In this document: piece after piece, positions 21,681-33,125 of the stretch
Numbering within the stretch: position 1 is the stretch's first letter
Layout of the letters: each line of letters begins with the position of its first letter
Source: Paraspadella gotoi
Lineage: Eukaryota; Chaetognatha
Length of the DNA stretch: 64,000 bases
Assembly: GCA_051294375.1 (NCBI GenBank)
Contig: CM119269.1
Location: 11,576,883 to 11,640,882, forward strand
Reading direction: 5' to 3'
Position numbers and translations under genes: made by a program
Notes under the pieces: model-generated
Told to the model about the DNA's origin: nothing
What the model saw: the letters and a program-made list of their open reading frames with translations, nothing else
The model's database searches: none

Positions 21681-22134
21681 CTTGCATTTACATTTAAAAT
21701 AAAAAGAAAAAGAAGCATAATCAATTAGTGAAATGGGTTCTTTGTTTTTTCCATTTAAACTCATTTCCACTCAAACGATTCCATTGATTTCCAGTGTAAT
21801 CACACACTTTTCTACCCAAATACAAAATTTCAAGTCAATCGCCCCATCCACTCATGAGTAATTGTATTCAAATAGTGAAATATATTTTTTCCCTTTTAAA
21901 CTCATTTCCATTCAGACGATTCCATCGAAACTTCATATACAGCTCAATCACACACTTCCCTACCCACACACAAAAGTTCATTCCAATCCATCCATCCAAT
22001 CAGGAGTAATTGGTGTTTTTTGCTAAAGTGGGACAGACGGACGAACGGACGGACGGACATAATTTATCATAATTCGATGTTCTGACAGTGAGTGCCCGAC
22101 AATATTGAGGGGGCGGACCGACGGACCGACAAAG

Positions 22135-22138
<4 letters not shown>

Positions 22139-22165
<27 letters not shown>
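22139..22165. repeat. (AAT)9 microsatellite
   Basis: Nine perfect AAT units between the nested sense and antisense HINE-like halves. Confidence 0.95.
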
Positions 22166-22166
<1 letters not shown>

Positions 22167-22639
22167 TGTCAAATTCGTTATAAAAATACAAATTATGCAA
22201 AAAAAATTATGTCTGTCCGTCCGTCCGTTTGTCTGTCCGTCCCACCTGAGCTAAAAACTCCAATTACTCGTGATTGGATGGATGGATTGAAATGAAATTT
22301 TGTGTGTCAGTAGGAACGTGTATGATTGAGCTGGAAATCAAGTTTCGATGGAATCGATCGAGTGGAAATGAGGTTAAATGGAAAAAACATTAGTCACATT
22401 AACTTTAATCTTTTTAATAATTTTAACCCACAATTACTCTAATTAATCATAATTGGATGGATAGATTGAGATTGAATTTTATGCGTGGGTAGGAAAGTGT
22501 ATGATTGAGCACGATATAAAGTTTCAATGGAATCGAGGAGTGGAAATGAGTTTGCAAAAAACCAAAATCAAATTGACTTGAATTTTTATTAATTATGCTT
22601 ACTCATGAATGTTTTCATTAACTAATTAATTAATTAATT

Positions 22640-22745
22640 AAGTGAAAAAATGAAGCAAGTTGAAGAAATGATGCAAGATGAAGAAATGATGCAAGTTAAA
22701 GAAATGATGCAAGATGAAGAAATGATGCAAGATGAAGAAATGATA
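22640..22745. repeat. 18-bp tandem repeat GATGAAGAAATGATGCAA
   Basis: About six tandem units of 18 bp with minor substitutions, inside the HINE-like element. Confidence 0.9.
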
Positions 22746-23059
22746 ATAGTTAAAAAAATTATTTGTACTTTATTTGTAATTATTTCTACTATAGACTATT
22801 ATACTATATACTATATACTATAGACTATTATTTCTACTACTATAGTATAGTAACAGTTCAGTTTATTTATTTATCTGATTTTCGTGGGTAGATCCGACAT
22901 TGTTTGCTCAAACTTGTTTAGTTATAAATGACATACGTGAAAGTAACTTATATTTCTTGACGCCAAGTGAAAACAAACTAAGGTTCTTTAGCTCCCAATG
23001 CGGGACCTAGGGGAGTGAATAGTAAAATAAACTCCCGCGCGGTCGCCTCCCTGAAGTAA

Positions 23060-23088
23060 ACGATCTCTCTCTGTCTCTCTCTCCTCTT

Positions 23089-23133
<45 letters not shown>

Positions 23134-23150
23134 TTCTCTCTTCTCTCTCT

Positions 23151-23198
<48 letters not shown>

Positions 23199-23220
23199 CT
23201 TCTTTCTCTCTCTTTCTCTC

Positions 23221-23270
<50 letters not shown>

Positions 23271-23337
23271 TTCTCTCTTTCTCTCTCTCTTTCTCTCTTC
23301 TCTCCTCTCCCTCTCTCTTTCTCTTTCTCTCACTCTC

Positions 23338-23368
<31 letters not shown>

Positions 23369-23448
23369 TCTTTCTCTCTTTCTCTCTCTTTTTCTCTCTC
23401 TTTCTCTCTTCTCTCTCTCTCTCTTTCTCTCTCTCTCTCCCTCCCACC
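23060..23448. repeat. CT-rich microsatellite block
   Basis: About 390 bp of CTCTCTTT-like sequence. The Arg/Glu ORFs on the minus strand are repeat artefacts. Confidence 0.97.
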
Positions 23449-23617
23449 CGGATCAAAATGAAAAGGGCGCTGTTGAAAATAAAAGGAGAAACTTAATCTC
23501 CATTTGTGAATTGGAGTTGTAATGAAGTCGAAATTTCCGTCTACGAAATTTTCGATGGAGGTTGAGTCGTTTTCCAAAAAGTGATTACTTTAAGTCTCCA
23601 TCAATGCCATTAGCTTC

Positions 23618-23715
23618 GACGCTGCCGCGTTTGCGGCGGCGGCCTGCGGCGGCGGCCTGCGGCGGCTGGCGGCGTGCGACGGGTGGCGAGCGGCGGGCGG
23701 CGGAAGTGACGGCCA
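23618..23715. repeat. GC-rich GGC/GCGGC cluster
   Basis: Repeats of tgcggcggcggcc followed by ggcggcg-rich sequence; locally very GC- and CpG-rich. No coding function is supported. Confidence 0.7.
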
Positions 23716-23834
23716 TGATTAGATTCCGGCTTATTTCTTCCCCGTTTCTTTTTTTTTTTTTTCATTCGTTCGCCATTTCACCTCTTTATCTCTTTTTCTC
23801 TCTCTAACTCTTTCTGGCTGTCTTTCTTATATAT

Positions 23835-24728
23835 GTGTTTTATTCGTTTACAACAATAGTTGAAACAGTACATTCAAAAGGCATACAGCATTTACAGATA
23901 AACGCATAATTGTACAGTTTACAATTCAACAATAATATAAATATTTAAATTACAGAACGAAAAAAAAAAGAGAAAAAAAAATCAACAATAAGCTTGACAA
24001 GATTTTTAGAATATTGTTTCTAGAGGGAAATAAGCTGGATCAAAGTTTTTTGATCTACAAGCCAAAATGTTATAGATATCATTATATCCAAATGAGGACC
24101 TTAATTGATCGTACACTCTCCATCTATTCCAAACCAAAATTTTCTAATACCATTCATTTATGTATACATTTACTTTGGTCATATCTTTTGCAAGATACTC
24201 TTTCACTTCATTGTCCGTACGTAAGTATTGTGACCACAATTTGGGTGTAGTAACAAAACGCATTAAACTTCTTCTGAGGGCTTTATATAGGAATTAAGGA
24301 GACAATTGCTAGAGCGGTAAAAGAGGTAACTCAGATTAGATGGGTCAAAGACAAATGCTTTTTCATTACTTAAGATTAAAACCGAGATATTTCCATCGGT
24401 CTAGAATTCAATGATATTTCCTTTAATTAGTAAAGATCTTTGTTGATACAAGTACTTTTGTTTGCCAAAATACATTGTTTTTGTTTTCTTAAAATTAAAC
24501 TAAAAAGCATGCTACTACTTATAGTTAGCACATGATATCAATCATTTTGTTCATACCCAGAAATTGTGGAGATAACAAAGCTATTTCGTCAGCGTGTAAA
24601 AAATGCTTAGCAGAAATAAATATCTATTATGGCAACAAAACCAGATTTTCTAATATGAAATTTCAAGTCATCAACATAAACTGCCACAGATAGGACTTTA
24701 AATTACCACTCCTGACGAAACCCGAAAC
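23835..24728 (-). pseudogene. Decayed non-LTR (LINE) reverse transcriptase, C-terminal part
   Basis: On the minus strand from 24728 the fragments read GFRQEW, then VAVYVDDLKFHIRKSGFVA, and after a frameshift FLHADEIALLSPQFLGMNKM and IDIMC. This is the order GxRQG, VYVDDL, (Y/H)AD(D/E)IALLS, familiar from LINE reverse transcriptases; the catalytic pair is ADE rather than ADD. Later pieces (RWKYLGFNL, LWSQYLRTDNEVKEYLAKDM) look like the region after the RT domain. Stops and frameshifts are frequent, so it is dead. A polyadenylation signal AATAAA on this strand at 23844-23839 and the T/A-rich run before it fit the 3' end. The N-terminus and endonuclease are absent, as in 5'-truncated LINE copies. 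Confidence 0.72.
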
Positions 24729-24799
24729 AATAGAGAGAATAATCTGAAAAGATGTTAGACCATCTACACCTACTGCGGAGATTAATGACCAGTAAGTTA

Positions 24800-24808
24800 T
24801 CTCTCTCT

Positions 24809-24858
<50 letters not shown>

Positions 24859-24860
24859 AC
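24800..24860. repeat. (CT)n microsatellite
   Basis: Short CT repeat with one internal TTT. Confidence 0.9.
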
Positions 24861-24976
24861 TCAATTCCCTCTTAATTGCCAATACGACCTGAACAATACG
24901 TGTCTCTATATACAAAAAAAATTTCCCCTTTCTCTTTTTCCCGTTGGCGTTAAAACAAGGCGGAACCTCAATCCCG

Positions 24977-25034
24977 ATTGGTTGAGACTAAACTCGAACG
25001 CTGATTGGTCCGGGCCAAGACGACTTCTGATTGG
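24977..25034. promoter_or_regulatory. Three evenly spaced CCAAT boxes (inverted)
   Basis: GATTGG occurs at 24976-24981, 25003-25008 and 25029-25034, spaced 27 and 26 bp, each in a GC-richer context and followed by gcagcggcggctcc. Multiple CCAAT boxes at regular spacing are typical NF-Y-bound promoters. No transcript or ORF can be assigned, so promoter function is only suggested. Confidence 0.4.
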
Positions 25035-25159
25035 TTGGCAGCGGCGGCTCCTTGTTTGTTACTCTGGCACGTCCCATTACCCGCCGCAAATGGAGTAAAG
25101 CCTCTTCGTGTCTTCCTTGAATCTATACGATGATCATATTTGGAGATTGCCATGGGCCA

Positions 25160-25397
25160 GAGAGAAGAAGGGAAGAGAACAGAGAGGAGAGATAGGAGAA
25201 AGGTAGAGAGAGGGGAGAGGGGGAAGAGAGGGAGAAGAGAGAAGAGAGAGGAGAGTTACAGAGATAAAAAAGAGAGGGAGAGAAAAAGAACATGAAAAGA
25301 AAAGAGACTATTTTCTTATTTAATAAACTTAATATTCTTGTGACATTACTACAATTCTCTATTCAGGTTGCGTTAGATTTTTCCTGGTCTTCTTCTG

Positions 25398-25451
<54 letters not shown>

Positions 25452-25904
25452 CTCTCTCTCTCTTCTCTCTCTCTCTCTTTATTTTCAGTCTTTACAATTC
25501 TCTTTTTATTTTCGACGGTTCACCTCTTCCTCTCCTTTTACTTTTCTCCCTTCTCTCCCTCCCTTACTTTTTTTTCCCTCTCTCCCCTTTTCTTTCCTTT
25601 CTCCCCTTTTATTTTCTCCTTCCCATTTTCTCTCTCCCCATCCCTTTCCTTTCCTCCTTTTCCTCCAGAGTTCTTCCGCTTGAAATCGTCGTTGACTTTC
25701 TCCTGTTTGTTTTGGTCTGTTTAAGATGCCGTTCCTCCTCCTCCCTCCTCCCTCTCCTCCTCCTCTTCTTCATCTTCTTCTTCCTCTTCCGCTTGCCCCA
25801 TCCCCCTCGGCGAGAATGGACTCCCTGATTTTCTCTTTGATTTAACACGGAGGAATCAAAGCCTTTTTCTCTTCCTCTCTCTCCCTCTCTATCTCTCTCT
25901 ATCT

Positions 25905-25957
<53 letters not shown>

Positions 25958-26060
25958 CTCTCTCTCTCCTCTTTCTCCCTCTCTCTCTCATCTCTCCTTC
26001 TCTCCCTCTCTATCTCTCTCTCCTTCTCTATTCTCTCTCTCCCTCTCATCTTCCTACTTT
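25160..26060. repeat. GA- then CT-rich low-complexity region
   Basis: GA-rich 25160-25285, CT microsatellite 25402-25475, pyrimidine-rich 25500-25800 with CCTCCT and TTCTTC words, and CT microsatellite 25868-26060. Long Leu/Ser/Phe ORFs here follow from composition. Confidence 0.9.
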
Positions 26061-26144
26061 TTACCTATCTATTTCTTCTCTATATAATCTCACCTCTTTT
26101 TACTCTATTCTCTTTTCTTATCTATTCATTAAATACTGAAACAA

Positions 26145-26240
26145 ACTACGTGTCTTGCCCATGACTTTGGACAGGCTTTGGTGCTTGAAGGCCTCCATCA
26201 TTCTTACAAGAAAATAGCATAGCAGGTCCTACATCCTTCT
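26145..26240. repeat. Fragment of the palindromic MITE
   Basis: Shares tgactttggacaggctttgg, ggcctccatcattcttacaa and tagcatagcaggtcc with the right half of the 10445-10786 element. Confidence 0.75.
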
Positions 26241-26250
26241 TTTCTTTTTA

Positions 26251-26345
26251 TCGAGCCAGACTGCGAAGCCCGTCCTGGCTAGATTTGGTTTTGGTTTCCC
26301 TTCTTTGTGACGTCGTCGTCGTCGGCGTCGTCGTCGTCATCGTCG
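26251..26345. repeat. GC hairpin followed by a GTC-rich tract
   Basis: tcgagccag..aagcccgtcctggct forms a hairpin (AGCCAG/CTGGCT). The same motif with a stronger stem is at 36565-36592. Imperfect GTC repeats follow at about 26308-26345. Confidence 0.6.
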
Positions 26346-26446
26346 GCGTCACGCTTTTTTTATATAAAAACTAGTACGGTTTATATAGTTTTGGCTGGGG
26401 GCTTACAGCATTACTATGAATTACGATGAATTTTTATAAAAGTGTG

Positions 26447-26772
26447 CGATCATAGTAAGTTAAAAATTTAGATATGGCTTCTCATCTTGAAATAGCTTTG
26501 AAATTTTTATATTACATTTGGATTCAAGAATTTTTTGTTTGAATTTTCATTATGATTTACTGCAATATGCAAATTAGATTATAGTACTCATTATTTATCC
26601 AAATTAGTATATAGAAATACTTTATTCTAATTTACATATTGCAGTAAAGAATATAGAAGATGAAATTCATAAAAAAATCTTTGAATCAATATAAAACATT
26701 TGATTTCAAAAGACCTTTTTGATGAGAAGCTATATCTTAATTTTAGATAAAAATTTTACAACTTATGATTGG
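26447..26772. mobile_element. AT-rich foldback element
   Basis: Left arm (about 26447-26595) and right arm (about 26620-26772) are imperfect inverted copies, sharing atatggcttctcatc, ttatatt..gattcaa and tactgcaatatgcaaatta. The centre is at about 26605. No ORF. Confidence 0.7.
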
Positions 26773-26989
26773 AAAAAATTGTAACAATTTCCAAATGTAA
26801 ACAATTGTAACATTTTTTTGCCTTTCTTTTATTTCTTTAAATTATATATAAATATTTTTTTTTGTCAGGCACTGCCTTTTCTGAATCGTTTAAAAACAAG
26901 TTCAGGCTCTGCAGTAACTGTACAGCGGATGTCCAGCGGCTGTCCAGCTTTCTCTTTTTCTCTCTCTCTGTGTCTCTCTCTGCTTCTCT

Positions 26990-27168
26990 CTGTCTCTTTC
27001 GGACAGACGGACAGACAGACAGACGGAGATCATTTTTTTGGCATAATTTATTATAATTTGATGTTCTAACATGAAATAAGTTAATGCCCGACAAGATTGA
27101 GGGGGCGGACCGACGGACCGACAAAGTGAATTACTTTAATTGAATTACTGATGAGCAGATCCGACTAA
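26990..27168 (+). mobile_element. HINE-like 3' end
   Basis: GGACAGAC minisatellite, cataatttattataatttgatgttct, gcccgacaagattgaggggg, cggaccgacggaccgacaaa, then a decayed hairpin and gcagatccgaCTAA (CTAA at 27165-27168). It matches the last 180 bp of the element at 38128-39474. Confidence 0.7.
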
Positions 27169-27274
27169 ATATTTAAAGCCTAAAACTTTCAAACTCCACA
27201 CGGCACCATTTTACAAATTTCCAAGGAAAAACGTAACCAATCTAATTAAATTTAAAAAAAAAAAAACAACTGGG

Positions 27275-27545
27275 CTGTGTCAGTACCAAAAAGAAGAACC
27301 TTTGAAGCGCCCCATAGGGTTCTTCCCCCCCCCCTCTATACCAACTCTCAGATCCGAGAGGGGCACGCCGTCAGCCATTGGGGCCGCGCAAAGCCGGTCT
27401 GGGTCGCGCGCGAGGGAGCAGGGGGCGCGCAGGGTGCCAGTTGGGGGGCGCCTCTGTTTTGGCGTCTGTCTTCCCCGCCATCATTTAAATCTCAGGTCTT
27501 CCTCGGGTTCATCCGTGATTTAGAGAGGAAATTCTCGGAGGAGAC

Positions 27546-27576
<31 letters not shown>

Positions 27577-27790
27577 AGAAGAAGAAAAGGGAGGAAGAAG
27601 GAAAAGAAAAAAAGAGTAAACGGTGGCGGTTCGACTTTTTGACCCGACATCAGCGCCCGACATCAGCGCCCGACTCCAGTGCTTTACAGACGAAGTCGTT
27701 TCAGGGCGTGGGGTCTCTCACGTCAGATGATGAAGGGAAAAGGCTTTTTGTGGTTTCAGACGGTGAAGGGTTTGTTTGAGAAAATTGGCG
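27275..27790. other. GC-rich, CpG-rich island
   Basis: The longest GC-rich stretch outside simple repeats, with many CG dinucleotides (gggtcgcgcgcgaggg and similar) and two direct gacatcagcgccc words at about 27648-27675. ORFs are present in several frames but none is recognisable. Could be a promoter island or a 5' untranslated exon. Confidence 0.4.
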
Positions 27791-27895
27791 CCATAGTTTA
27801 AAAAAAACGGAATTACTCAGAGAGAATATTTGTAATCAAAAAAGTTTTGCAAAAATACCATGATGGAAAAAAAATTGTCGCTGTTTGGAAAAGTC

Positions 27896-27920
27896 NNNNN
27901 NNNNNNNNNNNNNNNNNNNN
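27896..27920. other. Assembly gap (25 N)
   Basis: The sister copy at 37467 onward runs straight through this point (aagtc then ggttaatttta), so no sequence appears to be missing. Confidence 0.95.
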
Positions 27921-28589
27921 GGTAATTTTATGTTCAAATAATTATTTAGCCAATTAAATAGGTTTAATATATAATATGCACCTCTAGGACTGAATAAAAT
28001 AACGTTATTTCTTACAGCATAAAATTATTTAATGCATACAGCAAATACTTCTAAAAAAGGTTATCTCCAATATTTTTATACTTTTTTTATCAAGAGAGAA
28101 TTATTCATTATTGATTAATATTATATCTGTTAATATATATTTTTTAATCAGATTTGGGGTAAAAAAATAGTCCTTTGGCAAGCAGTGAAAATATTGATTC
28201 CCCTAATAAATAAACCAGGCCTCTGTTATTACTGCATTGGGATTATGCATTGTCTTTTACTTCAACAAATATTTTTTATTATTTTTTTCGTTGTCTTGCT
28301 ACTGGTTATGGACTAATATATCCCTGAAGTAAATAAAAAAGATTAATTTGCTTACAGAAAATATACCCGTTGAGCCTTTATAACTTTATTGATACTTATA
28401 ATTATAAAAATAAATTCTGGAACATTTTGTAAAGATTAATGTATTTTATGCTGCTTTTTTTGATATTATGAATTAAATTATTCCTCAAATCTATCCTAAT
28501 AAAGGTAATACAAATCAGTTTAAACTTCAAAAATGATTAAAAAAACCAGAAATTAGTATAAATTAAAATGTAGATATGAAAAGAAAAAC

Positions 28590-29822
28590 AAATTTTGAGC
28601 AAACAATGTTGGATTGGCTTACGATAAATTGATAGTGGTAATAACGCTAACTTGTCAACTTGCATGATTGTATTCCAACTTGCATAATTTGGTCCACTGA
28701 TATAATTTGGCTTAACTGACTTGAATTTGGTCTACTGACATAATTTTGCCGTCAACTGAACGATTATTGTGTCAACTGACATTAATTTGATAATGAAGAT
28801 AATTTGGTCAATCCTGCGCATAATTTGGTCAATGGCCATAATTTATCAACTGGCCTAATTTGGTCAACTGGCATAATTTGGTTCAACTACGGCATAATTG
28901 GTCAACTTGCAGATTGATCACTTGCAGAATTGGTCAACTGGGCATAATTTTGGTCAACTTTAAGAAATCTTGGTCAACTGGTTCAGTAATTGTATGTCAA
29001 ATTGTCATAATTTGTCTCATCAATCACAATCAATCAGAGAGAGAAGAGAGAGGTAGAACTGTTCTTTTCTAAAAATTCTAAATAAATGTTCTTTTGTTTT
29101 TTCTAATTAAACTCTTTTTCCACTCCTACGATTCCATCAAAAAATTTATATCCAGTTTTATCACATACTTTCCTACCCACACACAAATATTCATTTTCCG
29201 ATTTATCTATCACAATTTTTATAAACATAAATAATTATGAGTTAAATTTAAGTTAAATAAGTACTTCAAGTAAATTATGCTGTTTTTCCATTTTAACTCA
29301 TTTCCACTCGCACGATTCCATCGAACTTTATATCCAGCTCAATCGACACACCTTTCCTACCATCATACAAAATTTCAAGTTAATTGCCCTATCCACTCAT
29401 GAGCAATCTGGGCGTTCAAATAGTGGCAAATTATATTTTTTGTTTTTTCCATTTAAACCAATTTTCCACTCGCACGATTTCCTTGAAACTTCATATCCAT
29501 CTCAATCACACCAGTTTCCCTACCCACACACAAAATTTTATACCAATCCATCCATCCAATCACGAGTAAATTGGAGTTATTTGCTAAAGTGCGACGGACG
29601 GACGGACAGGGACGGATGGACGGTACGACGTTTATGGACGGTACGGACAGACAGAGAGACAGACAGTGACGGTAGAACGCGACATAATTTTTTTTGCATA
29701 ATTTATCATAAATTCGATGTTCTGACCTGATATAAGTGTGTGCCCGACAATATTGAGGGGGGACCACGGATCCAACAAAGTGAATTATAGAGTTGGGATC
29801 TGCTGATAAGCAGATCGACTAA
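28590..29822 (+). mobile_element. HINE/Helitron-like element, copy A
   Basis: 5' end ttttgagcaaacaatgttgg; CATAATTTGGTCAACTGG minisatellite (28640-29015); three about 165-bp blocks (29085-29585); GGAC minisatellite (about 29593-29670); 3' hairpin and CGACTAA at 29816-29822. Same architecture as 38128-39474 with more indels. Confidence 0.62.
28640..29015 (+). repeat. 18-bp minisatellite CATAATTTGGTCAACTGG, copy A
   Basis: About 20 degenerate units. Related arrays are at 38190-38650, 49065-49290, 54955-55130 and 59585-59805. Confidence 0.85.
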
Positions 29823-30545
29823 AAAGTTTTTTTTGACAGGCTCATTTCTTTTGCATGGAACTCTTATATTTTTTGTTGTACATAAATGTGACACAGCTCA
29901 TATGAATATAAGAGGCTAAAGTTTCACAATATCTAAATGTTTATTTTTAGATTCATATATTTAAAAAGGCCCAAAAATAGCTGGAAAGTAAACTGCGACA
30001 ATTTTTTTTCCATCATGGTACCAATTTTTCTTTATTCTGATAAGACAAAACAACAATTGACAGGAAAACCACCCGTTTAAACATTAAGAATTTAAAGTTT
30101 TAAAGTAATTATAACATACAGTATAGGATGTTTAATTTTTTTTATCTGGTGTAATTTTTTAAATGATTCTACTTAAACCTAATTTTAAATCTGTCGTAAT
30201 TAGTATATGAAAATTATAATTTTTACTTCTCTTTATTATTTAATAAAAATTTTTTTCAGAAATTATTAGAGAGTTAAGTTATATTTTTCCCATAATCATA
30301 ACATCTGTAATTAGTTTTACTTAATATTTTTATATTATTTGGGGGAAGGGATGTTATTAGTGGCGTTTCTCATTTGAAAATCATTTCCGATCTATATTAT
30401 CATCTAATCATATTATGTTCGCCTTCAGTCGTCGTCTTCGTTTTTCTTCCCTATTGCTCACTCACTCCCCAAAAACTTCTACCCGATCGGCTCTTCCTCT
30501 TCAACCCCATTCCGCCGCACCCCCCCAACGCGGTCTCGACTCCAT

Positions 30546-30557
30546 CAAAAATAACGA

Positions 30558-30594
<37 letters not shown>

Positions 30595-30800
30595 TCTCTC
30601 TCTCTCTTCTCTCTCTCTCTTCTCTCTCTCTCTCTCCCTCTCAGGACCGATTCCTGTTCAACAAACAGAAAAGGACTCAAAAGACTCACGAGAGGTCTCA
30701 CGGTGAAGGAAAAGGTGAGAGAGAGGCAGAAAGATGAGAGATGAGAGAGAGAGAGAGAGAGAGATAGAGAGAGGAGAGAGAGAGAGAGAGCAGAGAGATG
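30546..30800. repeat. CT tract, spacer and GA tract
   Basis: (CT)n at 30558-30645 and (GA)n at 30715-30800 flank a short sequence shared with copy B (40187-40375). The two tracts could pair as a large hairpin. Confidence 0.85.
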
Positions 30801-31144
30801 GAGAAAAAAGTGCAACATAAGTAATACAACCATTTTAATGATATAGAGAACGGAGACGGCAGCTAGTCTGTAAAAATAATAAGAGGAAAGGACAAGGAAA
30901 GGAAAGGAAAGGATATATCAACGGAAAGAAAAAAAAGTGACAGAAAAAAGTAAGAAAAAAGAGTTTAGAGTTTTGCGCCCGCAGTTTAATTTTTTCATTT
31001 GAACGCATTTTTACGGTAATCATTGAGATTAATAAAAATTATTATAGCTTGGTATTTAAAATATATATTCTAAACGTTTCACTAATACTAATTTACCTCT
31101 TTTGCCAATATAAGTCAAATATATTGGAGTTAATGCAACTTTAC

Positions 31145-31228
31145 GACAAGATTTAGCGGGTTTGGGACCGATGGACCGACAAAGTGAATTATGCAGTCAG
31201 GATCTTGCTGACAAGCAGATCCGACTAG
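31145..31228 (+). mobile_element. Solo HINE-like 3' end, copy A
   Basis: gaccgatggaccgacaaagt, then a hairpin and gcagatccgaCTAG (CTAG at 31225-31228). No matching 5' end is seen upstream. Confidence 0.65.
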
Positions 31229-31859
31229 AAATAACATTCTTATTCATGATAATTTAAATATTTTGTTTGGATCATTCTGATAGCACAAGAATAAAACCAA
31301 AACATACAAACATTCTTTTATTTGGTAGTTTTTAAGCTTTTGCAATATTATTTAAAAATCAATACAAAATTAACAAAATTGCAATATTAAAGTTGAACAG
31401 GACGGACCGACCAAAAAGTGTCTTACAGAGTCGCTTCCGTGCAAAAAAGAAGAAGAATAAATTAGAGCTAATCGGAGGAAATGAGGAAGATGAGCTCAAT
31501 TTACTTCCTCACGGATTCTTAATCGCGCGCGGGTTCTTGAATTCGGTCTCACAACGTGAGATAGAATGCGATTGCAGTCACAGTTGGAAACAAATAAGTG
31601 AAACAGGAGGATCGATGTGAGAAGCAGAAAATGATGAAAAACAATTTTGTTGAGATTGATCAGTTTGTTGATGGTCAGATGTATTTGTAGTTCACATTTA
31701 GAACAAACACTTGTTGCAGGGCAAGTTTTTTTTTAACCCTTATTTCTCTATCTCTCTTCTCTCTCTCTGTCTCTTTCTCTCTCGTATTCTCTCTCTCACA
31801 CATTTACTACCTCCCCTAACAAAAAAATTCACCACCCGTTGGGCCCGGTGAAAAATAGC

Positions 31860-32025
31860 CGCACTCGCAATAGTACGTCTGGCAGCGGGCGGGCGGCCGA
31901 TGCGGCAGCGGAATACTGCGACGGGGCGGCGGCGGCGGCGGCGGCGGGCGGGCGCGGCGGCGGGCGTAGCGGCGGCGGCGGCGGCCGCGCGGCGCCGGCG
32001 GCGGCGCCGGCGGCGGCGGGCTAAA
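31860..32025. repeat. GGC-rich cluster, copy A
   Basis: gcggcg repeats, longer than the equivalent at 41385-41475. Poly-Ala and poly-Arg ORFs here are artefacts. Confidence 0.85.
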
Positions 32026-32183
32026 TCGGGAGAGTAACGAGTCTTGCTCGTGGAAAAAGCGCCTCCTAACGGAGAGAAGCTCAGTGTCGCCCGGTGTCGG
32101 TCTTCCTCGACGGCGCGTTCGAGCCGACGGTGGCGTTCCGCTGCCCGGTGCTCCGATCGCCGACCGAAAGTCAAACGATAGGC

Positions 32184-33125
32184 CGTGATGTAGAAATGCT
32201 TGTGTTCGAGTGATTGAAGGAAAACAGGAAGAGAGGCTATGATGTAGAAATAAGAAGCCGAATCAGTTCGCCTGGTTGTGTTTGATTAATGCGAGAGAAA
32301 GAATATGAGGCTTGTGAATGTAGAAATCGGAGCCGATCCGTGGCTCTTGTGTTCAAGTGATGGAGAGATAGGAAGCAGAGACGGTGCATGTAACGACGTC
32401 CGTCCGATGTGTTCAAGATTGAGAGATAGAGATAAAGGTTGTGCATGTAGAAAATTGGTGCTTGCATCAGTTGGTTGTTATGTTCGAGTTATGCCGAGAG
32501 ATAGAGAGGTCGTGATGGTAGAATTCGGTGCCGATTAGTGGCTTTTGTGTCAAGTGAGGGAGAGATAGAGAGAGTGGCTGTGATGTAGAAATCCGGTGCC
32601 GATCAGTGAGGCTGTTGTGTTCGATGTGATGGAAGATAAGGAGAAAAGGCCGTGATGTAAAATCGGTGCCAATCAGTAGCTGTTTTTTTCAGATGATGGA
32701 GAGATAAAGAGAAAGGCCCATGATTGTAGAAAATGGTGCTGATCGAGTGGTGTGTTTTCAAGTTTTATGGAAAGATTGAGAGAAAGGCCGTGGATGTATT
32801 AAGATCATGCGATTCATGTGGATGTTGTGTTCGAGTGATGGGAGAGATAGGAGAGAGACAAGGCCATGATGTAGAAATTGGTGCTGATTAATGGCTGTTG
32901 TGTTCATGATAGAGAGGATAGAAATCCGCTGATGTAGAAATCGGTTGCAATAAGTGGCTGTGTGTTTGATGATGAGAGATAGAGAGAAAGGCCGTGAAGT
33001 AGGGAAATCAATGCTTGATCACTGGCTGTTGGGTATCGAGCTGATGGAGAGATAGTTGAGAATAGTCCGTGATGTAGAATTGCCAGGTGCCAATAAGTGG
33101 CTTTTGTGTTCGAGTGATGGAGAGA
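32184..33125 (+). repeat. 68-bp minisatellite, copy A
   Basis: About 14 tandem units of the pattern gtgatgtagaaatcgg..gccgatcagtggctg..tgttcgagtgatgg..agagatagagagaaagg. Many indels compared with copy B. Confidence 0.93.

Larger units (their letters stand above)
21102..22916 (-). mobile_element. Helitron/HINE-like element, antisense, with internal tandem arrays
   Basis: On the minus strand the 3' end is a hairpin (stem AATCTGCT/AGCAGATT) followed by CGACTAA at 21102. The 5' end is at about 22916 and reads acaaGTTTGAGCAAACAATG then TCGGATCTAC. Both ends carry an inverted GTCGGATCTGC-like word. The inside holds an AATT array, about 165-bp tandem blocks (ccactc..acgattccat), and GGAC/GTCC minisatellites at 22031-22060 and 22207-22240. 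A nested sense 3' part (22018-22135) shows repeated self-insertion. Non-coding. Hairpin plus CTRR and internal minisatellites suggest a Helentron-associated (HINE/DINE-1-like) element; this class is inferred. Confidence 0.6.
27858..30018. mobile_element. TIR element with TA flanks, copy A
   Basis: Ends CCATGATGGAAAAAAAATTG and its inverted counterpart ending at 30018, both flanked by TA (27856-27857, 30019-30020). TA duplication and a TIR of about 30 bp suggest a Tc1/mariner-like non-autonomous element. A HINE-like element is inserted inside, and an N gap lies at 27896-27920. Confidence 0.65.

Noticed and set aside
24014-24250. 78-codon plus-strand ORF
   Set aside because: It is the antisense shadow of the minus-strand LINE fragment.
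31740-32174. Poly-Arg/poly-Ala ORF
   Set aside because: Translation of GGC repeats; copy B has a different repeat length and frame.
32184-33125. CRISPR-like regular repeats
   Set aside because: The 68-bp units are contiguous with no unique spacers, and the context is an animal genome. The 18-bp arrays are likewise minisatellites.
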